A stretch of DNA of 37,293 nt from contig NZ_JADMOL010000013.1 in assembly GCF_015558675.1 (NCBI RefSeq), forward strand, positions 1-37,293, in the 5' to 3' direction. The notes under the pieces were generated by a model. It was not told the origin of the DNA. It did not search any database and saw only the letters and a list, made by a program, of their open reading frames with translations. Made by a program: the position numbers and the translations under genes. Origin of the DNA: Paenibacillus sp. 1001270B_150601_E10 (lineage in GTDB: Bacteria; Bacillota; Bacilli; Paenibacillales; Paenibacillaceae). Shown here in pieces: positions 32,387-37,293 of this stretch. Positions within the stretch are counted from its first letter, which is position 1. Every line of letters starts with the position of its first letter.

Positions 32387-34399
32387 TTACAGAAGTGCCT
32401 TTACGCGGTTTACTACATTTTCAACAGTAAAGCCGTATTCTTGCATCACTTTGTCGCCAGGCGCGGAAGCACCAAACGTACTGATGCCCAAGATATCGCC
32501 TTGATCGCCTACATAGCGCTCCCAACCGAATGGAGAAGCCATCTCAACCGCAAGACGCGCCTTCACATCTGGAAGAATAACAGAGTCGCGGTATTCCTTC
32601 GGCTGCTTCTCGAACAGATCCCAGCTTGGCATGGAGATAACGCGAACTTGAATGCCTTCTTCAGCCAATGCTTGTTGGGCACGAACCGCGAGTTGTACCT
32701 CAGAGCCCGTTGCGATGATTTGAGCTTGCGGCTTGCCGTTAGGCGCATCTGCTACCACATAGGCACCGCGAGCAACACCTTCGCGTGCTGCTTCTACTGC
32801 TCCTTCAAGGATAGGCAGGTTCTGGCGAGTCAACACGAGCACAACCGGGTTGCCTTTGTTCTCCATCGAGTAAGCCCATGCTGCGGATGTTTCATTGCCA
32901 TCAGCTGGACGAATAACCGTAAGGCCTGGAATGATACGCACCGAAGCCAATTGTTCGATTGGCTCATGGGTAGGACCATCTTCACCAACTGCGATACTAT
33001 CATGCGTCAGCACATACGTTACTGGCAAGCCCATAATGGAAGACAAGCGAACTGCAGGACGCAGATAATCCGTAAATACGAAGAACGTACCGCCGAATAC
33101 CTTCACGCTGCCATGAAGCATCATGCCGTTCATCGCTGCCGCCATTGCAAATTCACGTACGCCGAAGTAAATGTTGCGTCCGCTGTAGTCTTTCGCACTG
33201 AAGTTCGTCAAGCCATTGAGATGCGTCATCGTAGAGCTCTCAAGGTCAGCGGAACCACCTGTGAGGAAAGGAATTTGCTTCGCAAGACCGTTAAGCGCGT
33301 TACCGGAAGCTACGCGAGTAGAAACCGCCTTGTCACTTGCTGCATAGACAGGAAGCTCAGCATCCCAATCTGCTGGAAGCTCGCCAGCGATTGCTTCTTT
33401 GAACTGCTTCGCAAGCTCTGGGTACTCCTGCTCGTATTTTGCAAGTTGAGCATCCCATTCATTGTTTGCAGCTTCGCCCTTGTCTTGGACGTTTGCTTTG
33501 AAGTTGTCATAGACCTCTTGCGGAACGTAGAAGTCTTCATGCTCCCACTCGTAGAAAGCTTTTGTAAGCTTCGTTTCATCTGCGCCGAGTGGAGAACCAT
33601 GCGTACCGCCATGTCCACCCTTGCCTTGCTTATTCGGGCTTCCGAAGCCGATGACAGTCTTCACTTCGATCAGGGTTGGCTTGTCCGCTACCGTGCGTGC
33701 ATTATTCACCGCAGCCTCGATCGCTACCAAGTCATTGCCGTCTTCAACAAGCAGCGTTTGCCAGCCGTAAGCTTCAAAACGTTGACGAACATTCTCGCTG
33801 AAGCTCAGATTGGATTCGCCATCAAGCGTAATATCGTTGGAATCATACAGCACGATCAATTTGCCAAGCTTCAGGTGACCTGCGAGTGAAGCCGCTTCGC
33901 TTGCTACACCCTCCATCAAGTCGCCATCACCGCAAATCACGTACGTATGATGATCAATCAAGTTGTAACCTTCACGGTTGTAAGTCGCGCCTAGCTGTGC
34001 TTCTGCCATCGCCATACCTACAGCCATCGCAATTCCTTGACCAAGTGGTCCAGTTGTTGCTTCTACCCCTGCTGTATGTCCAAATTCAGGGTGACCTGGG
34101 GTTTTGCTGCCCCATTGACGGAAGTTTTTAATCTCTTCCATAGGAAGATCATAGCCGCTCAAGTGAAGCAAGCTATACAACAGCATGGAACCGTGCCCTG
34201 CAGACAGCACGAAACGATCGCGATTCATCCAAGTTGGGTTGCTTGGATTGTGTGTCATGGCTTTAGCAAATACATGGTACCCCATAGGTGCAGAGCCCAT
34301 CGGCATCCCTGGGTGTCCGGATTTAGCCTTCTCAATGGCATCAATAGCCAATGTACGAATCGTTGCAATGGATAGCTGATCAATAGGTGTTGCTGTCAT
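32387..34399 (-). CDS. tkt: transketolase
   Basis: A 670-residue thiamin-diphosphate enzyme of the pentose phosphate pathway moving two-carbon units between sugar phosphates. Near the N terminus is SGHPGMPMG, the ThDP motif is GDGDLMEG at residues 157-164 with [10 protein letters not shown] (186-195), and the pyrimidine domain has the catalytic Glu in [27 protein letters not shown] is the transketolase signature. Full length, start after GGAGG, monocistronic with its own terminator. Confidence 0.97.
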   Translation of the reverse strand: MTATPIDQLSIATIRTLAIDAIEKAKSGHPGMPMGSAPMGYHVFAKAMTHNPSNPTWMNRDRFVLSAGHGSMLLYSLLHLSGYDLPMEEIKNFRQWGSKTPGHPEFGHTAGVEATTGPLGQGIAMAVGMAMAEAQLGATYNREGYNLIDHHTYVICGDGDLMEGVASEAASLAGHLKLGKLIVLYDSNDITLDGESNLSFSENVRQRFEAYGWQTLLVEDGNDLVAIEAAVNNARTVADKPTLIEVKTVIGFGSPNKQGKGGHGGTHGSPLGADETKLTKAFYEWEHEDFYVPQEVYDNFKANVQDKGEAANNEWDAQLAKYEQEYPELAKQFKEAIAGELPADWDAELPVYAASDKAVSTRVASGNALNGLAKQIPFLTGGSADLESSTMTHLNGLTNFSAKDYSGRNIYFGVREFAMAAAMNGMMLHGSVKVFGGTFFVFTDYLRPAVRLSSIMGLPVTYVLTHDSIAVGEDGPTHEPIEQLASVRIIPGLTVIRPADGNETSAAWAYSMENKGNPVVLVLTRQNLPILEGAVEAAREGVARGAYVVADAPNGKPQAQIIATGSEVQLAVRAQQALAEEGIQVRVISMPSWDLFEKQPKEYRDSVILPDVKARLAVEMASPFGWERYVGDQGDILGISTFGASAPGDKVMQEYGFTVENVVNRVKALL

Positions 34400-34651
34400 T
34401 GCTGATTTCCTCCCTCTCTATGTACAAGAAATGTAAGGTTGAAGATAGCTCGCCTTCATCTTGTCTTTTATTTGGTATTACTATACCATCACTTGAACAT
34501 ATTGCGAACCCCGTGAGGAAAGAATCACGAGGAAAGTCATGGTTATAATGCGATATGCTTAGTCAAGCTGAGGTACATAATAATAATTATAAAATAAAAA
34601 CAGGCCTCAATCCATAGCAAACCGATGTTTCTATGTCTTTCCTGCAAATCA

Positions 34652-35317
34652 TCATGCGTCAAGATGATGCCTTGAGCGCTTGCGAAACTTTCGATACACC
34701 TTGCGAAAGCCTTCAAGCAGCTTATGTGGCAGCCGAATCGGAAAGCGATACAATAGCGGACGATAAATCCATCTGTACGCCTGTCTTGTATCCCGCCATA
34801 CATGATCCGTCCCTTGAAGGAGAAAGTCGCTTACATCGACTACTCGACCTCTACCCTGATCATTTAATATATTTTTTCCATGGATGTCTCTTGGATTCAA
34901 GCCTCTTGAACGCGCATATGCCAAGGCCTCGTCTACATCTGATATGACCGACGGTGGAATTTGAATGCCTCTGAGCAGACAATCATACAGATTCGTACCG
35001 AGCAGCCTCTTCAGGATGAGATAGCCTTCACCCTTGTAATAGCAAGTGGCATAAGCCGGATGCTCGCCTAATCGCTCATATACTTCAGCCTCTTCCTCGA
35101 TACCTGGCCGATCTTTCCCATATACCTTTACGATCCACGGGGATTGTTCTCCGCGCTCCAGCACAGCAGCATAATTGCCTGTGCCCAGCAAAAACCATTC
35201 CTTCGGCACATGCCTCACAATAACGGGATCATCTGGTGATTCACTTGTGACTTTTAATGATGGAAGCAGCTCCTGCTCGATCCACTGGACGGCTTGCGCA
35301 ATCGTCTCTTGATCCAT
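34652..35317 (-). CDS. protein-kinase-fold protein (YrzF-like)
   Basis: A 221-residue small eukaryotic-like kinase fold. It has a glycine loop GTGNYAAV at 45-52, Lys64 (IVKVYG), helix C Glu at about 77, catalytic PRDIHGKN with Asp144 and Asn149, and a DFG-equivalent DVSDF with Asp161. It is shorter than Hanks-type kinases and lacks a transmembrane or PASTA region, resembling B. subtilis YrzF-type proteins. The basic C terminus (RKVYRKFRKRSRHH) could bind nucleic acid or membrane. AGGTGA precedes the ATG. The substrate is unknown. Confidence 0.78.
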   Translation of the reverse strand: MDQETIAQAVQWIEQELLPSLKVTSESPDDPVIVRHVPKEWFLLGTGNYAAVLERGEQSPWIVKVYGKDRPGIEEEAEVYERLGEHPAYATCYYKGEGYLILKRLLGTNLYDCLLRGIQIPPSVISDVDEALAYARSRGLNPRDIHGKNILNDQGRGRVVDVSDFLLQGTDHVWRDTRQAYRWIYRPLLYRFPIRLPHKLLEGFRKVYRKFRKRSRHHLDA

Positions 35318-35600
35318 GGTTGTTCACCTAACCTTATCTACAGAACCACAGTTCAATATATCATTAGATTCTCGAAGCTTCCATCCTTAATTTGAAAATA
35401 AAGGAAGGTTTTTATTCGTTGGATCATTTGATTGTCCATTCCAGCTTGTCCATGCTGAGGATTTAAGTTTGAGAAGAATCGCAAGTTTGGATTGTGAAAG
35501 AAATATTTTTTGAAAGAAAGATGAATGAGATCTTATTAAGAAACTTATTAAGGGATGAGCATCTAAGCATTAGGGAAAATGTAAAAAAGTACGAATAAAA

Positions 35601-35703
35601 AACAGACTGTACACGAATCGGATATTTTCCTTGAAAGCAGACAAATAAAATCTTTAAACCTGCTACTTTAAGGAGTGATTATCCAAACTCAAGCCAGTCT
35701 GTT
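35601..35703. repeat. short inverted-repeat-bounded segment
   Basis: AACAGACTG (35601-35609) and CAGTCTGTT (35695-35703) are perfect 9-bp inverted repeats bounding about 103 AT-rich bases with no reading frame. It may be a tiny MITE or a long-loop terminator. The remainder of the 35318-35818 gap shows nothing. Confidence 0.35.
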
Positions 35704-35818
35704 CTTGAACCCATTCTTTAACTAACAAAACTCGTAAAGCATGCGTGACCATTCCTACTCGAATATAAGACAAGTAGCGTTTCATGATCCACAGGTCCGC
35801 AACCATGAATTTCAGTCT

Positions 35819-36718
35819 TTAGTTAAACACAACCGTCTTATTGTTATGAACCAGAATTCGATCCTCAACATGCCAATGCACAGCACGTGCAAGAACAACA
35901 CGTTCAATGGTACGACCAATGCGCTTCAATTCATTCACATCTGCACGGTGTGTTACTCGGCCCACATCCTGCTCAATAATGGGACCGCCATCCAACTCTT
36001 CCGTCACATAGTGAGCGGTCGCTCCGATAAGCTTAACACCGCGCTCAAAGGCTTGATGATAAGGCTTGCCGCCCACAAAGGCAGGAAGGAAGGAGTGATG
36101 GATGTTAATAATGCGATTGCGATACTTTTCAATAAACAGGGGATCAATAATCTGCATGTAACGCGCCAAAATGATGACGTCTGCTTGTCCGTCCACGATC
36201 TCAAGCTGCTTCTTGCAAGCTTCGATCTTCGTATCTGGCGTAACAGGTATATAATGATACGGGATATCGAACGATTCCACGTACTCACGCATATCCTCAT
36301 GATTGCTCACAACCATGGCAATATCAGCATCAAGATCGCCAGCCTGCCATTGCCAGAGGAGCTCAAGCAGGCAGTGATCCTCTTTGGACACAAATATCGC
36401 AAGGCGCTTCTTCTCACTTACCTTGCTGATCTGCCACTTCATCGCAAACTTTTCTGCTATTGTAGAAAAATGCGTCTCCAACTCCGACAAGCGATCATTT
36501 AAATGAAGCATATCGAATTCGATCCGCATGAAGAACATGCCGCCCTCTGGATCCATCGTATACTGATCAGACTGTACGATGTTTGCTTCTTTTTCATACA
36601 GAAACTGCGATACAGCTGCTACAATACCTGCCCGATCCGGACAGGAAATCAACATTCTTGCTCGATTCTCACTAGCATGACGATCCTGCGACTGAGACCG
36701 TGTAAGTTGGTGTGTCAT
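35819..36718 (-). CDS. purU: formyltetrahydrofolate deformylase
   Basis: A 299-residue enzyme releasing formate from 10-formyl-THF, balancing one-carbon pools. An N-terminal ACT domain (ARMLISCPDRAGIVAAVSQF) is followed by the formyltransferase fold, with VSNHEDMREY, LARYMQI, INIHHSFLPAF (the catalytic His region) and GATAHYVTEELDGGPII. ATG 36718 is preferred for its GGAG spacing; an ATG at 36736 adds six residues. No purine operon nearby. Confidence 0.93.
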   Translation of the reverse strand: MTHQLTRSQSQDRHASENRARMLISCPDRAGIVAAVSQFLYEKEANIVQSDQYTMDPEGGMFFMRIEFDMLHLNDRLSELETHFSTIAEKFAMKWQISKVSEKKRLAIFVSKEDHCLLELLWQWQAGDLDADIAMVVSNHEDMREYVESFDIPYHYIPVTPDTKIEACKKQLEIVDGQADVIILARYMQIIDPLFIEKYRNRIINIHHSFLPAFVGGKPYHQAFERGVKLIGATAHYVTEELDGGPIIEQDVGRVTHRADVNELKRIGRTIERVVLARAVHWHVEDRILVHNNKTVVFN

Positions 36719-36804
36719 CTCCGCTCCATCCCCCATTGTAAACGAATCAAATTCCCGCTTCTTGATCTAGCTGTATCTTTATATCTTTATATCTTTGTAT
36801 CTAC

Positions 36805-37293
36805 TTAAGCTTGAATAGCTTCTTCACCTGCCAGCCATACCGTGATGCGCTGGTTGATCTCTTCTTCTGTGCGATCCGGCAGCACTTGTGCCTCGACTGC
36901 TTTATCATACAAACGCTCAAGCGGCTCGCGCGGATCCGCCTTCTTCGCCTTCGCGTCGTTCTTAAGCAGAGTCCATGTGTCGATGACAAAGGAACGACGG
37001 TCAATGCCTTCTCCCTTATAGAAGTGAGCAAGACGCTCGACATCCTGAACGAAGTCTTGTCCAAAGTGCGCCGCTACATTGCCGCGCAAGAGCGCAATTT
37101 CCGCTTCATACATAGGACGCTGCTTCTTGGAATCCTTGCCAATCCAAGGCGTTTCCAGTATAAACGGACGTCCCTGCAAGGACTCGTGCCGTACGACACC
37201 TTTTATGCCTTCAAACCCAATCCAACCGGAGCCAACAGGCGCATGGCGGTCCTTGCCTGCTCCCACTGGGTTTTTGCTGTCATTCAAATGCAC
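36805..37293 (-). CDS. nfo: deoxyribonuclease IV (endonuclease IV), 5' end outside window
   Basis: The C-terminal 162 residues of an AP endonuclease that cleaves at abasic sites using three zinc ions. The visible part begins HLNDSKN and has KDRH (Asp and His ligands) and ILETPW (Glu ligand), the canonical zinc residues. After ETPW and the YEAEIALLRG helix where Nfo proteins usually end, about 90 further residues follow (from NVAAHFGQDF to the stop), an extension I do not recognise. The gene runs off the right edge. Confidence 0.9.
   Translation of the reverse strand: MHLNDSKNPVGAGKDRHAPVGSGWIGFEGIKGVVRHESLQGRPFILETPWIGKDSKKQRPMYEAEIALLRGNVAAHFGQDFVQDVERLAHFYKGEGIDRRSFVIDTWTLLKNDAKAKKADPREPLERLYDKAVEAQVLPDRTEEEINQRITVWLAGEEAIQA

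Noticed and set aside
32441-33889. 482-residue plus-strand reading frame
   Set aside because: It is fully antisense to transketolase, has no ribosome site and no recognisable domains; a codon-bias shadow.
35741-36502. 253-residue plus-strand reading frame
   Set aside because: Antisense to purU, without domain or ribosome site.

Overview
The window looks like chromosome from a low-to-medium GC, spore-forming Bacillota, most likely Paenibacillus or a near relative. Ribosome binding sites are strong and Gram-positive. The backbone genes (pgi, tkt, yigZ/yvyE, purU, nfo, a CysT/CysW/CysA/Sbp sulfate importer) read as Bacillales proteins. No rRNA or tRNA was seen.

Layout. 0-8.7 kb: accessory genes, namely a FosB-like VOC protein, an MFS drug exporter behind a MerR-type promoter, a urea transporter, a secreted hypothetical protein flanked by a duplicated intergenic block, a HAD hydrolase, a small membrane protein, an APH(6)-like kinase and two metalloenzymes. 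8.8-21.2 kb: an AT-rich, co-oriented minus-strand array of about 14 single-gene units, each followed by a roughly 125-180 bp structured repeat. 21.5-37.3 kb: ordinary backbone with sulfate import, sugar-phosphate metabolism, one-carbon metabolism and DNA repair.

The main result is the 8.8-21.2 kb array. It has the architecture of a chromosomal integron in a phylum where integrons are not usual. On the minus strand each unit is 'gene, then attC-like site'. Site ends are TAAC...GTTA with arms that can pair, and some arms differ between sites by compensating changes. The 8 bases at the 5' end of a cassette match the reverse complement of the 8 bases at the end of its own gene, as expected if units are exchanged at G^TT. 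Beside the first cassette lies an attI-like region with three 11-bp motifs at exactly 36-bp pitch. Next to that is a tyrosine recombinase gene in the same orientation as the cassettes, with an unusual N-terminal region. The recombinase is broken (frameshifts and an internal deletion), and several cassettes distal from it are also decayed, so this copy looks like a fossil.

Cassette cargo, from attI outward: HEPN-like protein, P-loop (deoxy)nucleotide kinase-like protein, a minimal noncoding or peptide cassette (remnant), nucleotidyltransferase, the same minimal cassette again, two methyltransferases, a GNAT acetyltransferase, a P-loop kinase, a 41-aa membrane peptide, a broken histidine phosphatase, a NUDIX gene with a nonsense codon, a chloramphenicol-phosphotransferase-like kinase with a broken small partner, a P-loop kinase and a DinB-like protein. 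Such folds recur in antibiotic modification and stress or phage defence, but no specific function is proven here.
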